The notes: generated by a model from the letters alone, not told the origin. A DNA stretch of 64,000 nt from Streptomyces physcomitrii (GCF_012273655.1 NZ_JAAWWP010000004.1:248001-312000), one strand, 5' to 3'. Shown: positions 35,694 to 44,986, counted from the first letter of the stretch. Numbers and translations: made by a program.

Positions 35694-36263
35694 TCAGAGG
35701 CTCGCCAGGAAACCCGCCGCGGTCCGCCAGGTGGCCTCGGCGGCCTCGGCGTCCCAGTCGTCGAGATCGGGGTCGGTGTAGAGGTGGCCGGCGCCCGGGT
35801 AGCGGTAGACCTCCACATCGGCGCCGATCCGGCCCATCCGCAGATACCAGGCGGTGAGCCAGTCGTCGCTCTCGAAGGGGTCGGGCTCGGCGACATGCAG
35901 CTGCACCGGCAGCTCGTCCACCGAGGCGCTCTCGGCGATGTCCGAGGTGCCGTGCAGCAGGAGCAGCCCGCGCGCCTTCTCGTCCCCGAGGGCGAGCGTC
36001 TGCGCGACGGAGGCGCCGAAGGAGAACCCGGCGTACACGAGCCCGCGCTCCGAGTAGGGCGCCGCGGCCAGGACCGCGCGCTTGAGCAGCTCCTCGCTGC
36101 CCAGGCCGTCCGTGAACTCCATCCCCTCCTCGACCGTGCCGAAGGTCCGGCCCTCGAAGAGGTCCGGGGTCCAGACCTGGTGACCTTCGCCACGCAGCCG
36201 GTCCGCCGCGGCCCGTACCGCCGGGCGGAGACCGAAGGCCGAGTGAAAAAGCATGATGTTCAT
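35694..36263 (-). CDS. Dienelactone hydrolase family protein
   Basis: A 189-aa alpha/beta hydrolase. The nucleophile elbow is GFSFGAS (Ser at about 81), where classical dienelactone hydrolases have Cys, so esterase activity is likelier than true dienelactone hydrolysis. HVAEPDPFESDDW supplies the acid region and YPGAGHLYTDPD the catalytic His (about 159). ATG 36263 begins MNIMLFHSAFG. It is divergent from the MscS gene with only 30 nt between start codons, so the two promoters must overlap. Natural substrate unknown. Confidence 0.88.
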   Translation of the reverse strand: MNIMLFHSAFGLRPAVRAAADRLRGEGHQVWTPDLFEGRTFGTVEEGMEFTDGLGSEELLKRAVLAAAPYSERGLVYAGFSFGASVAQTLALGDEKARGLLLLHGTSDIAESASVDELPVQLHVAEPDPFESDDWLTAWYLRMGRIGADVEVYRYPGAGHLYTDPDLDDWDAEAAEATWRTAAGFLASL

Positions 36264-36280
36264 GCGCCCATGATGCCGGT

Positions 36281-36286
36281 TAGGTT
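36281..36286 (+). promoter_or_regulatory. Probable -10 box TAGGTT of a leaderless promoter
   Basis: TAGGTT ends seven bases before the ATG at 36294. Because the divergent ATG at 36263 is so close, the promoter overlaps the neighbouring gene start region. Confidence 0.45.
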
Positions 36287-36293
36287 CGAGGAC

Positions 36294-37391
36294 ATGGACA
36301 ACGTGCTGCGCCCGCTGATCGTCATCGGTGGTGCGGTCCTGCTGACCCTCCTCGTGGTGTGGCTGGCCGACCGCCTGCTGATGCTCGCCGACGCACGGCA
36401 CCGCGAGACCCCGCTGTGGGGTCTGCTGCGCCGTGCCCGCCTCCCCTTCCTCTTCACCCTCTGCGCCGCCCTGCTCAGAGGCGCCTACCGGGAGGCGAGG
36501 GTCGCCGAGGACCACGCCGCGGGCATCGGACAGATCCTGACCCTGGTCACCATCGCCTCCACGGCCTGGCTCCTGGTGCGGATCGCCGCCGCGATCGTGG
36601 AGTCCTCCTACGCCCGCTACGCCACCATGCACCGCGACCCGGCCCGGGTCCGCCGGGTGCGCACCCAGGTCACGCTGATCCAGCGGGTGGTCTCGGCGGT
36701 CGTCGCCGTGGTCGCCGCCGCGGCGATGCTGCTCACCTTCCCGGCCATGCGGACCTTCGGCGCCTCGCTGCTCGCCTCCGCCGGAATCGTCGGCATCGTC
36801 GCCGGTGTGGCAGCGCAGTCCACCCTCGGCAACCTCTTCGCCGGGTTCCAGATCGCCTTCGGCGACATGGTCCGCATCGGCGACACCGTGGTCGTCGACG
36901 ACGAGATGGGCACCGTCGACGAGATCACCCTGACGTATCTGACGGTGCGCACCTGGGACGAGCGCCGGATCACCATGCCGGTCTCCTACTTCACCAGCAA
37001 GCCCTACGAGAACTGGTCCCGCGGCGGCACCGAGATGACCGGCACGGTCACCCTGCACCTGGACCACAGCGCCCCGGTGGACAAGCTCCGCACCCGCCTG
37101 GAGGAGGTGCTGCGCGAGTGCCCCGCCTGGGACGGCCGCGCCTGGAGCCTCGCGGTGACCGACACCACGCCGAGCACCATCACGGTACGGGCGCTGGCCA
37201 CCGCGAAGGACCCGGACGACGTCTGGACGGTCCGCATCACGGTGCGCGAGCAGCTCATCACCTGGCTGACCGAGCACCACCCCTACGCCCTGCCCCGGGT
37301 CAACTCCGCACCCGCGGTCCCGGCCCCGGGGCAGCCCGTACCCGCCGAGTGGCAGCCCGCCCCGGACCGGCACCCGGGCGCGGCGCGGTAG
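36294..37391 (+). CDS. MscS-family mechanosensitive channel
   Basis: A 365-aa small-conductance mechanosensitive channel homologue. Three or four membrane helices at about 5-22, 48-60, 79-100 and 130-155 are followed by the pore-lining and beta-domain signature GIVAGVAAQSTLGNLFAGFQ (about 168-187), then IAFGDMVRIGDTVVVDDEMG and RTWDERRITMPVSYF. It releases solutes on osmotic downshock. ATG 36294 is used. The C-terminal 30 residues are Pro-rich. The antiporter gene converges from the other side 94 nt away. Confidence 0.93.
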   Translation: MDNVLRPLIVIGGAVLLTLLVVWLADRLLMLADARHRETPLWGLLRRARLPFLFTLCAALLRGAYREARVAEDHAAGIGQILTLVTIASTAWLLVRIAAAIVESSYARYATMHRDPARVRRVRTQVTLIQRVVSAVVAVVAAAAMLLTFPAMRTFGASLLASAGIVGIVAGVAAQSTLGNLFAGFQIAFGDMVRIGDTVVVDDEMGTVDEITLTYLTVRTWDERRITMPVSYFTSKPYENWSRGGTEMTGTVTLHLDHSAPVDKLRTRLEEVLRECPAWDGRAWSLAVTDTTPSTITVRALATAKDPDDVWTVRITVREQLITWLTEHHPYALPRVNSAPAVPAPGQPVPAEWQPAPDRHPGAAR

Positions 37392-37485
37392 CGGAGGGCG
37401 GCGCGGGCGGCCGGAGACGGCACGGGCCCGGGGTCGCGCGAGGGTCGCGCGGGCCCGGCCCCACCGCGTGAGGAACCGGCCCCGC

Positions 37486-39072
37486 TCAGCGCATGCTGCG
37501 CACGTCGAGATGGCGCAGGACCCGGTCCACGATCTCCGGGTCGGCGCCGGGCTCGCTGCGCGCGGCGAGGATCTCGTGCCGGGCCGCGGAGAGCATCTCG
37601 CCGTGCATCCGGCGGGACCACTGGGCCCGCTGCATCCGCTTGCCGTGCGCCTCGCGCCGCTCCTCCTCCGCCATGTCCGGGCTGATCCGTACGCCCATCT
37701 CCAGTGCCCGGCGCAGGAGTTGCTCGGTCATCTCCTCGGGGAGGCCCTCGTCCCGCTCCAGTTCGCGCAGGCGCCGGCGGGCGGCCTTGGCGGCCCGTAC
37801 CGCGAGTTCCTTCTCGAACTTCTTCTCCGCCTCGGTGTCCCGGCGCACGTCCAGGGTCCGCACCAGCCAGGGCAGGGTGAGCCCCTGGAGGACGAGGGTG
37901 GTCATCACCACGCCGAAGGCGATGAAGATGATCTCGTCGCGGTTCGGGAAGGGCGAGCCGTTGTCCATCTCCAGCGGGATGGCGAGGGCCAGGGCGACCG
38001 AGGCCACCCCGCGCATCCCCGACCACCAGACGACGACGGTCTCCCGCCAGGTGGTCGGGATGTCCTCGTCGTAGTCGCGGCGGGCGTGCAGCCGCCGGGT
38101 GAGCCAGGTGGCGGGCAGCAGCCAGAGCAGCCGGACCAGGATGACCACCCCGGCCACCGCGCCCGCCCAGCCGAGCACCTGCCCCCAGCGGCCGCTCGCG
38201 GTGTCCAGGGCGTTGTGGAGTTCGAGGCCGATCAGCCCGAAGGCGACACCGGTGATCAGGGTGTCGAGCACCCCCCAGAAGGCGCTGCTGGTGAGCCGGG
38301 TCATCACATCGTCCGGGTCGACCCCGAACTCCGCCAGATAGAGCGCGGTCACCAGCACGGCGAGCACCCCGGAGCCGTGCAGCTCCTCGGCGAGGATGTA
38401 CGAGGCATAGGGCACGAGCAGGGTCAGCCCGACCTGGAGGGTGGAGTCGTCGAGCAGCGTCATCACCTTGTTGGCGCCCCACCCGAGGGCGAGACCGAGG
38501 ACCAGCGCGACGACCGCGGAGAGCACCAGATCGAGGGCCGCGTCCCGGAGCGAGAAGGTGCCGCTCACCGCGGCCGCGATGGCGACGTTGTAGAGCACGA
38601 TCGCGGTCACGTCGTTGAACAGGCCCTCGCCCTCCAGGATCGAGACAAGGCGCCGCGGCAGCCCCAGCTGACCGGCGACCGCGGTGGCGGCGACCGGGTC
38701 GGGCGGCGCCACCAGGGCCCCGAGCGCCACCGCGGCGGCCAGCGGGACGCCCGGCAGTACGGCGTTCGCCACCGCGGCGACGGCGGTGGCGGTCACGAAC
38801 ACCAGGGCGACCGCGAGCAGGAAGATGGGGCGCTTGTTCGCCGCGAACTGCCGCCAGGAGGTGCGCTGTACGGCCGCGTAGAGCAGCGGCGGAAGGAGGG
38901 CGGGCAGGATCAGCTCCGGCGGGATCTCCACATTGGGCACGAACTCCAGGAGCGCGAGGACGATGCCGAGCACCGTCATCAGGACCGGCGCGGGCAGCCG
39001 CAGCCGCTCCCCGAGCGGCACACTCACCACTGCCCCGAGCAACAGCACGAACAGCAGGGCCATTTGTTCCAC
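37486..39072 (-). CDS. Na+/H+ antiporter (CPA1/NhaP type)
   Basis: A 528-aa cation/proton antiporter with about 12 membrane helices (residues 3-400) and a charged cytoplasmic C-terminal domain (about 410-528) rich in Arg/Glu helices. CPA1 signatures are ALVAPPDPVAATAVAGQL (about 100), EGEGLFNDVTAIVLY (about 128, the ND ion-site motif) and WWSGMRGVASVALALAIP (about 350). GTG 39072 is chosen because GGAG lies 6 nt upstream; the ATG at 39063 is an alternative. It maintains pH or sodium balance in known relatives. Confidence 0.94.
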   Translation of the reverse strand: MEQMALLFVLLLGAVVSVPLGERLRLPAPVLMTVLGIVLALLEFVPNVEIPPELILPALLPPLLYAAVQRTSWRQFAANKRPIFLLAVALVFVTATAVAAVANAVLPGVPLAAAVALGALVAPPDPVAATAVAGQLGLPRRLVSILEGEGLFNDVTAIVLYNVAIAAAVSGTFSLRDAALDLVLSAVVALVLGLALGWGANKVMTLLDDSTLQVGLTLLVPYASYILAEELHGSGVLAVLVTALYLAEFGVDPDDVMTRLTSSAFWGVLDTLITGVAFGLIGLELHNALDTASGRWGQVLGWAGAVAGVVILVRLLWLLPATWLTRRLHARRDYDEDIPTTWRETVVVWWSGMRGVASVALALAIPLEMDNGSPFPNRDEIIFIAFGVVMTTLVLQGLTLPWLVRTLDVRRDTEAEKKFEKELAVRAAKAARRRLRELERDEGLPEEMTEQLLRRALEMGVRISPDMAEEERREAHGKRMQRAQWSRRMHGEMLSAARHEILAARSEPGADPEIVDRVLRHLDVRSMR

Positions 39073-39329
39073 GGAACGCTCCGGAGCGGGGTAGATGATC
39101 AGTGGCGGTCTCGGCTGATCGCTTTCCAGCAAGTGCGGCCTAAAGCGTGCCACGGGCCCCCGGTTCAACCGGATCAATGCGGTCCGGACCCGCGCGCCCC
39201 CGACCGCCCGCACCCAGGGCCCCTCGGGCCCGGCGGCACTGCCCCGGATGCTGCCCCCGGGGACCGTCCGTGAGCCGGGCGCCCCGGTACCGTGCGCCGG
39301 ACCGACCGTCCGGTGTCGAAGGGAGCCTC

Positions 39330-40556
39330 GTGCGCGCGCACGGCAAGCGGAAGCCGCAGTCCGAGGAGCGGGAAGCGGCGGGCCGCGTCCCCCCGGCGAG
39401 CGCTCCGGTCCAGCGGATGCTCGCCCTCCAGCGGACGGCGGGCAACGCCGCCGTCTCCCGCGCCGTCGAGGCGGAGCGCCACGCGCACGGCCCCGGCTGC
39501 GGGCACGCCGAACCGGCCGCCGCGCCGGAGCGGCGGCCGCAGACGCAGCCGAGCGTGCAGCGCGCCCCGGCGCCGAGCGTGCAGCGCACGGTCTGGCAGT
39601 TCGAACCGGGCTCCAGCTGGACCGACCCGGTCACGGGCCACCAGGCGCGGTGGCAGAGCACCACCGACCCCGCCGACGTACGTACCTCCGCCCAGCTGGG
39701 CATCGACGCCCGCAGCGCCCCCGTGGCGGGCGACACCTACGACGACGCCACCCGGGAGGTGCACAGCAGCGCCAACGCCGACTTCTCCCGGAAGGGCACC
39801 GTCTCCGACCAGCGATACCCGGGGCGCGAACTCCAGGCCCGCCGCGCGCTCGTCGAGGCCAAGCAGCGGATCGCCACGGCCCTGGCCATGCTGAAGGCCG
39901 CGGGCGACCGGCCCGGCGGCCCGCTCCTCGCCGCCCTGCACTCCGGCTTCCCGGCCTTCCGGACCGCCTCACCCCAGCAGATCGCCGAGCTGCTGCCCCG
40001 GATCACCGAGGTCGTGAGCCGCATCCGGGCGGGCCTGAACGCGGAGGGCGCGAAGATCGCCCTGGCCGGCCGGGACGCCCAGGACGACCCCACGGTCAAG
40101 GCCTGGGTCGACCCCGGCCCGCGCGACTACCTGACCCGCCTGACCAACCCGAACCAGATGAAGAGCGAGGAGCTGCCGACCATGGACGCGGGCCGCTCCG
40201 GGCCGATCCATCTGATGGAGTCCGGCCAGAGCGCCTGGTACCTCGTCCACGAGGCGACCCACCGCTTCGCCGGGACACTGGACTACCAGTACAGCCCCTA
40301 CGAGGACGAGTTGAAGGAGGAGTCCTTCGAGGCCGGGATGGCCGGGGCCGTCGGCCCGGGCGAGGCGGCCGAGCGGGACCGCGCGATGATCGGGAAGCGG
40401 GCGGTGCGCCCGCCCGGCCAGTACACCGGGCAGCACGAGAGCCAGCCCGCCATGCAGCGCAACTGGTACGCCCTGGGCCGCCGCGCCCTGATGAACGCCG
40501 ACTCCTACGCCCAGTTCATCCTGACCGCCACCGGCGCCCCGACTCCCCGCACCTGA
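39330..40556 (+). CDS. eCIS-effector-like protein with HExxH metallopeptidase motif
   Basis: A 408-aa protein with no signal peptide. The N-terminus has VQRMLALQRTAGNAAVSRAV (about 27-46), the LQRxAGNxAV signature common in actinobacterial proteins that carry the eCIS_core/DUF4157 domain or are linked to extracellular contractile injection systems. A Pro-rich segment with two SVQR motifs follows (about 70-87). The C-terminal domain carries WYLVHEATHRFAG, an HExxH zinc site (307-311), and acidic YEDELKEESFEAG downstream that could supply the third ligand. GTG 39330 follows GGGAG. No injection-system genes lie nearby. A perfect terminator follows. Enzyme activity and export route are inference. 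Confidence 0.72.
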   Translation: MRAHGKRKPQSEEREAAGRVPPASAPVQRMLALQRTAGNAAVSRAVEAERHAHGPGCGHAEPAAAPERRPQTQPSVQRAPAPSVQRTVWQFEPGSSWTDPVTGHQARWQSTTDPADVRTSAQLGIDARSAPVAGDTYDDATREVHSSANADFSRKGTVSDQRYPGRELQARRALVEAKQRIATALAMLKAAGDRPGGPLLAALHSGFPAFRTASPQQIAELLPRITEVVSRIRAGLNAEGAKIALAGRDAQDDPTVKAWVDPGPRDYLTRLTNPNQMKSEELPTMDAGRSGPIHLMESGQSAWYLVHEATHRFAGTLDYQYSPYEDELKEESFEAGMAGAVGPGEAAERDRAMIGKRAVRPPGQYTGQHESQPAMQRNWYALGRRALMNADSYAQFILTATGAPTPRT

Positions 40557-40648
40557 GGCCTGCGCCGCCCCGCCTCCGCCCCGCACACCCGAGGTCCGTG
40601 CCGTCGCCTCCGCGGCCCCGCGCCCTCCGGGGACCCAGCGGACGACCG

Positions 40649-40683
40649 GCCCGAAGTCCCGCCCGCCGCAAGGGACTTCGGGC
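40649..40683 (+). terminator. Perfect 12-bp terminator hairpin
   Basis: GCCCGAAGTCCC (40649-40660) pairs perfectly with GGGACTTCGGGC (40672-40683) around an 11-nt loop, after the effector-like gene and before the next promoter. Confidence 0.8.
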
Positions 40684-40702
40684 TCGCTCGGGGCGCGCCC
40701 CC

Positions 40703-40708
40703 TAGGCT
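40703..40708 (+). promoter_or_regulatory. Probable -10 box TAGGCT of a leaderless promoter
   Basis: TAGGCT ends seven bases before the ATG at 40716; no ribosome-binding site lies between. Confidence 0.45.
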
Positions 40709-40715
40709 CTGACGC

Positions 40716-41684
40716 ATGCCACCCGAGGAGCCGGAGTACCCCCTGCCCGCGGCCACCCGCGCCTGGGTGCGCGCACAGCTCGCCGCGGGTGAGGAGCTGG
40801 TGCGGGTGACCCGGCTGACGGGCGGCTGGTCCGCCGAGATGCGGCTGCTGCGGCTGCGGGGCCCGGCGGGCGAGCGGGAGTGGGTGCTGCGCTCCTTCGT
40901 GAAGCCCTTCCCCGTCCGGCACGCCCCCGGCATGCTGCGCCGCGAGGCGGGGGTGCTGCGCCTGCTGCGGGACACCGACATCCCGGTGGCCGCTCTCCTC
41001 GCCGTCGACCCCGAGGGCCGCCGCTGCGCCGCCCCCTCGCTGCTGATGACCAGGCTGCCGGGGCGGCCCTGCCTGGACGAGTCCGGGGCGGCCGACCGCT
41101 CCCGGGCACTGGCCGCGCAGCTGGTCCGCGTCCACCGCGTCTCCGCCGAGGGCGGCGACCGGCCGCCCGCCTACCGGCCCTGGACCTCGCCGGAGACCGT
41201 ACGCGTCCCCGGGGACAGCACCCGGCCCGCCCTGTGGCAACGCGCCGTCGACATCCTCCGGGCGCCCCCGCCCCTGTACGAACCCCGCTTTCTGCACCGG
41301 GACTTCCACCCCGGCAATGTGCTGTTCGCGCCGGGCGGGGACGGACGGACCGGTGCCCGGATCACCGGGGTGGTCGACTGGGTGGAGACCTCCTGGGGAC
41401 CGGCCGAGCTGGACCTCGCGCACTGCTCGACCAATCTGGCCCTGCTCTACGGCGCCCCGGCCGGGCTCGGCTTCACCCGCCACTACCTCGACGCGGGCGG
41501 CCGCCTCACCGGCGACCCCCGGGCCCGCCTGTACTGGCACCTGCTCGACGCGCTCGCCTTCGCCCCGTACGCGGAGCAGGTCGCCGCCCCCTGGCGGGAA
41601 CTCGGCCGCGCCGACCTCACCGAGGAGCGCATGGCACGGCGCCTGGAGGAGTGGGTGGCGGCGCTCTTCGAGCGGTACGGCTGA
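40716..41684 (+). CDS. Phosphotransferase of the APH/choline-kinase fold
   Basis: A 322-aa cytoplasmic kinase-like protein. The Brenner-type catalytic loop FLHRDFHPGNVLF (about 192-204) and the metal-binding VVDWVETSWGPAELDLAH (about 220-237) are intact; WVLRSFVK (about 56) may hold the ATP-contacting Lys. Substrates in this family range from aminoglycosides to sugars and amino acids; nothing here indicates resistance. ATG 40716 has a TAGGCT box seven bases upstream. Its stop codon starts a four-unit tandem duplication. It converges with the GNAT gene. Confidence 0.9.
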   Translation: MPPEEPEYPLPAATRAWVRAQLAAGEELVRVTRLTGGWSAEMRLLRLRGPAGEREWVLRSFVKPFPVRHAPGMLRREAGVLRLLRDTDIPVAALLAVDPEGRRCAAPSLLMTRLPGRPCLDESGAADRSRALAAQLVRVHRVSAEGGDRPPAYRPWTSPETVRVPGDSTRPALWQRAVDILRAPPPLYEPRFLHRDFHPGNVLFAPGGDGRTGARITGVVDWVETSWGPAELDLAHCSTNLALLYGAPAGLGFTRHYLDAGGRLTGDPRARLYWHLLDALAFAPYAEQVAAPWRELGRADLTEERMARRLEEWVAALFERYG

Positions 41685-41778
41685 GAGGCCCGGCTCGCAC
41701 GGTGCGGCTGAGGGCCCGTCGCGCGGTACGGGTGAGGGGCCCGACTCGCGCGGCGCGGATGAGAGCCCGGCCGCGCGC
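41682..41778. repeat. Tandem array anchored at the phosphotransferase stop codon
   Basis: Four units each beginning TGAG: 41682-41708, 41709-41732, 41733-41759 and 41760-41778. The first contains the TGA stop; all share GAGRGGCCCG and CGCGGYRCGG blocks. Confidence 0.82.
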
Positions 41779-41834
41779 TCAGGACGACAGGCGGGACCGG
41801 GCGGTCCGGCCCGCAGGCAACGGCCGGGCGGCGC

Positions 41835-42299
41835 TCAGAGCTTCTTGCGCATCGCCCGGTGCGGGATGCCCGCGTCCGGGAACTCGGGGCCGTAGGCGGT
41901 GTAGCCGAGGCGTTCGTAGAAGCCGAGGGCGTGGGTCTGGGCATGCAGGTCCACCGCGCCGAGGCCCCGGCCGCGGGCCGCCTCCTCGATGCCGCGCACC
42001 AGGGCCGCGCCCACGCCGAGCCCGCGCGCACGCGCCCGCACCGCGAGCCTGCCGAGCGAGCCCACCCCGGGGTCGCCGCCGGTCTTCGCCTCGGTGCCGG
42101 GGCCGTGCAGCAGGCGGCCGGTGCCGAGCGGGGTGCCCTCGTCGTCGCTCGCCAGTACGTGCACGGCGAGGGCGTCCAGGGTGTCGTACTCGATCTCCGG
42201 GGCCACGCCCTGCTCGCCGACGAAGACCTCCCGGCGCACCGCGAAACAGGCCTCGCGCTCGGCGGGCTCCACCGCCTCGCGCACCCGCGGGCCGCTCAT
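41835..42299 (-). CDS. GNAT-family N-acetyltransferase
   Basis: A 154-aa acetyl-CoA-dependent transferase. Motif A is [20 protein letters not shown] (about 84-103) with the Rxx-G-xG/A acetyl-CoA loop, and [18 protein letters not shown] (about 125-142) is the conserved C-terminal part. The N-terminal [22 protein letters not shown] resembles the ElaA/YjdJ-like subgroup. ATG 42299 overlaps the upstream pseudouridine synthase stop (ATGA), so it is translationally coupled. Acceptor unknown. Confidence 0.92.
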   Translation of the reverse strand: MSGPRVREAVEPAEREACFAVRREVFVGEQGVAPEIEYDTLDALAVHVLASDDEGTPLGTGRLLHGPGTEAKTGGDPGVGSLGRLAVRARARGLGVGAALVRGIEEAARGRGLGAVDLHAQTHALGFYERLGYTAYGPEFPDAGIPHRAMRKKL

Positions 42300-43237
42300 G
42301 AGCTCTCCGCGCGCACCCGGTCCAGGGCCAGCTGGAGGTCCTCGGGGTAGGCGCTCTCGTACTCCACCCAGCGGGCCTCGCCCGGGTGCTCGAAGCCGAG
42401 CCGGACCGCGTGCAGCCACTGGCGTTCGAGGCCGAGGCGCCCGGCCAGGGTCGGGTCGGCGCCGTAGGTCAGGTCGCCCACGCAGGGGTGCCGGTGGGCC
42501 GCCATGTGCACCCGGATCTGGTGGGTGCGGCCGGTCTCCAGCTTCACATCGAGCAGCGAGGCCGCGCGGAAGGCCTCCTGGAGGTCGTAGTGGGTGACCG
42601 AGGGCTTGCCGTCCGCGGTGACCGCCCACTTGTAGTCGTGGGTGGGGTGGCGCCCGATGGGGGCGTCGATGGTGCCGCTGGTCGGGTCAGGGTGGCCCTG
42701 GACCAGGGCGTGGTAGCGCTTGTCCACGGTGCGCTCGCGGAACTGCTGCTTGAGGGAGCTGTAGGCGTACTCGGACTTGGCGACCACCATCAGCCCGGAG
42801 GTGCCCACGTCGAGCCGGTGCACGATGCCCTGGCGCTCGGCGGCGCCCGAGGTCGAGATCCGGTAACCGGCCGCGGCCAGGCCGCCGATGACGGTCGGCC
42901 CGCGCCATCCGGGGCTCGGGTGCGCGGCCACCCCGACCGGCTTGACGATGACCACCACATCGTCGTCGTCGTGCACGATCTCCATGCCCTCCACGGGCTC
43001 CGCGACCACCTGCACCGGGGCGGGCGCCCGGGGCATCTCCACTTCCAGCCAGGCACCGCCGTGCACCCGCTCGGACTTGCCGACCGCCGCGCCGTCGACC
43101 AGCACCTTGCCTGCCGCGGCCAGTTCCGCCGCCTTCGTACGGGAGAAGCCGAACATGCGCGAGATGGCGGCGTCGACGCGCTCGCCCTCCAGGCCGTCCG
43201 GCACGGGCAGGGTGCGGATTTCGGGAATCGTGCTCAC
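42296..43237 (-). CDS. RluA-family pseudouridine synthase
   Basis: A 313-aa RNA-modifying enzyme with an N-terminal S4 RNA-binding domain ([20 protein letters not shown], about 18-37) and the catalytic RluA domain. The nucleophilic Asp is in [18 protein letters not shown] (about 138-155). [19 protein letters not shown] (about 233) and [11 protein letters not shown] (about 268) are the usual conserved segments. It probably modifies 23S rRNA, as RluD does, but the exact target cannot be read from sequence. GTG 43237 begins [13 protein letters not shown]. It lies downstream of lspA, the common arrangement. Confidence 0.94.
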   Translation of the reverse strand: MSTIPEIRTLPVPDGLEGERVDAAISRMFGFSRTKAAELAAAGKVLVDGAAVGKSERVHGGAWLEVEMPRAPAPVQVVAEPVEGMEIVHDDDDVVVIVKPVGVAAHPSPGWRGPTVIGGLAAAGYRISTSGAAERQGIVHRLDVGTSGLMVVAKSEYAYSSLKQQFRERTVDKRYHALVQGHPDPTSGTIDAPIGRHPTHDYKWAVTADGKPSVTHYDLQEAFRAASLLDVKLETGRTHQIRVHMAAHRHPCVGDLTYGADPTLAGRLGLERQWLHAVRLGFEHPGEARWVEYESAYPEDLQLALDRVRAESS

Positions 43238-43365
43238 CCGTCGAGTATGCCGGACGCCCACGGGGGTCAGGTCCGGGGAGTCGGGCGCCGGCCGCACCGG
43301 TGCGCGCGTGCGGGTCGCGGCCTTACAGGTATCCGCCCGGCCCTGCGCGCCCCGGTCCTGGTGCC

Positions 43366-44046
43366 TCAGTCCTTGTGGACGGTGCCGTCCGGGTCGAGGC
43401 CGCGGAAGGAGAGCAGCACGATCAGGATGCCGCCGCAGACGATCGCGGAGTCGGCGAGGTTGAAGACGGCGAAGTGCTTGGGCGCGATGAAGTCGACCAC
43501 GGCGCCCTTGAAGACACCCGGCGAACGGAAGATCCGGTCGGTGAGATTGCCGAGCGCGCCGCCGAGCAGCAGTCCGAGCGCCACCGCCCAGGGCAGGCTG
43601 TAGAGCTTGCGGGCGAGCCGGATGATCACCACGATCACGGTGGCGGCGATCAGCGTGAAGATCACCGTGAAGGCCTCGCCCATCCCGAAGGCGGCCCCGG
43701 GATTGCGCACCGCCTCGAACTGCAGCCACTCCCCGAGGACCTCGACCGAGGCGTGGTGCTCCAGCCGGGCGACCACGATCATCTTGCTGACCAGGTCCAG
43801 GACGTACGCGAGCACCGCCACCGCGAAGAGCACCGCGATCCGGCGTCTGCCGCGTCCCGTTGCGTCCCCGGCGGCTCCGGCCCCGGTGCGCTCCGTGCCC
43901 GCGGCGGACGAGGTGGGCTCGGTGCTCTCGGCGGGCTGGTCCGCGGCGGCTTCCGGACTCCGGCCGCCGGGCACCTGGGGGGGCTGCTCGGCGCCCGAGG
44001 TCTCGGGGTTCTCCGGCGTACTGATGATGCGCTCCGCCTCTGCCAC
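43366..44046 (-). CDS. lspA: Signal peptidase II
   Basis: Membrane aspartyl protease that removes the signal peptide of prolipoproteins. Four helices are seen at about 69-87, 130-150, 155-172 and 197-213. The catalytic Asp are in [10 protein letters not shown] (about 169) and [12 protein letters not shown] (about 193); RNPGAAFGM (about 114) is also conserved. At 226 aa it is longer than the usual 160-200 because of a 65-residue hydrophilic Pro/Glu-rich N-terminal extension common in streptomycetes. GTG 44046 follows GAGGGAC. It precedes the rRNA pseudouridine synthase gene. Confidence 0.96.
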   Translation of the reverse strand: MAEAERIISTPENPETSGAEQPPQVPGGRSPEAAADQPAESTEPTSSAAGTERTGAGAAGDATGRGRRRIAVLFAVAVLAYVLDLVSKMIVVARLEHHASVEVLGEWLQFEAVRNPGAAFGMGEAFTVIFTLIAATVIVVIIRLARKLYSLPWAVALGLLLGGALGNLTDRIFRSPGVFKGAVVDFIAPKHFAVFNLADSAIVCGGILIVLLSFRGLDPDGTVHKD

Positions 44047-44179
44047 GTAAGTCCCTCAATCTGGATGCCCGGCCTGGGCACGAGGGTACGGCACCGGGGT
44101 ACCGGGGACGGCGCCGAGGAGGGGCGATGCCGGGTGCGAGGAGGGGCGATGGCGGGTGGCGAGCGGGCGCGGGCCCGCC

Positions 44180-44986
44180 TCAGACCCGGCGTTCCTGCTT
44201 CTGCTTGCACTCCACGCAGAGCGTCGCCCGCGGGAAGGCCTGCATCCGCGCCTTGCCGATCGGGTTCCCGCAGTTCTCGCAGATGCCGTAGGTGCCCGCC
44301 TCGATCCGGTCCAGGGCGCGTTCGGTCTGGAGCAGGACCTCGCGGGCGTTGGCGGCGAGGCCGAGCTCGTGTTCACGGGTGATGTTCTTCGAGCCGGTGT
44401 CGGCGTCGTCCTCGCCCGCCCCGTCCTGGGAGTCCCGCATCAGGCCCACCAGCGATTCCTCGGAGGACTCGATCTCGCTGCGCAGCCGCAGCGCCTCCGC
44501 GGTCAGTTCGGCCCGGGCCTCGGCGACCTCCTCCGGCGTCCAGGGGTCCTCCCCGGGCCGTACCGCCAGCTCCCCGGGCCCGGCCGCCGTCTGACGCGCC
44601 TTGGGCACCGCGGTCCCGTCCTTGGTGGCCGTACCCCTGTCCCCTGCCGCCTTCTTCGCAACCACCGGCGTGGCTCCCGTCGTCGTCGCGGATTTCTTCG
44701 CTGCGGACTTCTTCGCCGCGGTCTTCTTCGCGGCCGACTTCTTGGCCGCGGTCTTCTTGGTGACCGGCTTCTCGGCCGCCGCCTTCTCGGCCGCCGCCTT
44801 CTCGGCCGCCGCCTTCTTGGCAGCCGCCTTCTTCGCGGGGGCCTTCTTCGCCGGAGCCCCGGCCTTCGCGGAAGTCCCGGCCGTCTTCGCCTTCGCCTTC
44901 GTCTTCGCGGGGGCCGTACCGGCCCGCTTCCCGGCCGCCGTCCCCTGCGCCGTCGACTTCTCGGAGGTCGACTTCTTCGCCACCAT
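44180..44986 (-). CDS. DksA/TraR zinc-finger protein with histone-H1-like tail
   Basis: A 268-aa protein in two parts. Residues about 1-110 are Lys/Ala-rich with repeated KKAAAKK and AEKAAAEK units like histone H1 C-terminal tails. Residues about 145-268 are DksA/TraR-like: a helical hairpin region then the four-Cys zinc finger [14 protein letters not shown] and CVECKQKQE. It probably binds DNA and/or RNA polymerase, affecting transcription or nucleoid structure. ATG 44986 is used. The adjacent upstream sequence is an AT-rich patch (45001-45050) with CACATATTGTG, likely its promoter. It is divergent from ileS. Confidence 0.88.
   Translation of the reverse strand: MVAKKSTSEKSTAQGTAAGKRAGTAPAKTKAKAKTAGTSAKAGAPAKKAPAKKAAAKKAAAEKAAAEKAAAEKPVTKKTAAKKSAAKKTAAKKSAAKKSATTTGATPVVAKKAAGDRGTATKDGTAVPKARQTAAGPGELAVRPGEDPWTPEEVAEARAELTAEALRLRSEIESSEESLVGLMRDSQDGAGEDDADTGSKNITREHELGLAANAREVLLQTERALDRIEAGTYGICENCGNPIGKARMQAFPRATLCVECKQKQERRV

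Noticed and set aside
40716..41684. Aminoglycoside resistance gene
   Set aside because: The APH fold is shared by many kinases and no resistance context or subgroup motif is present.
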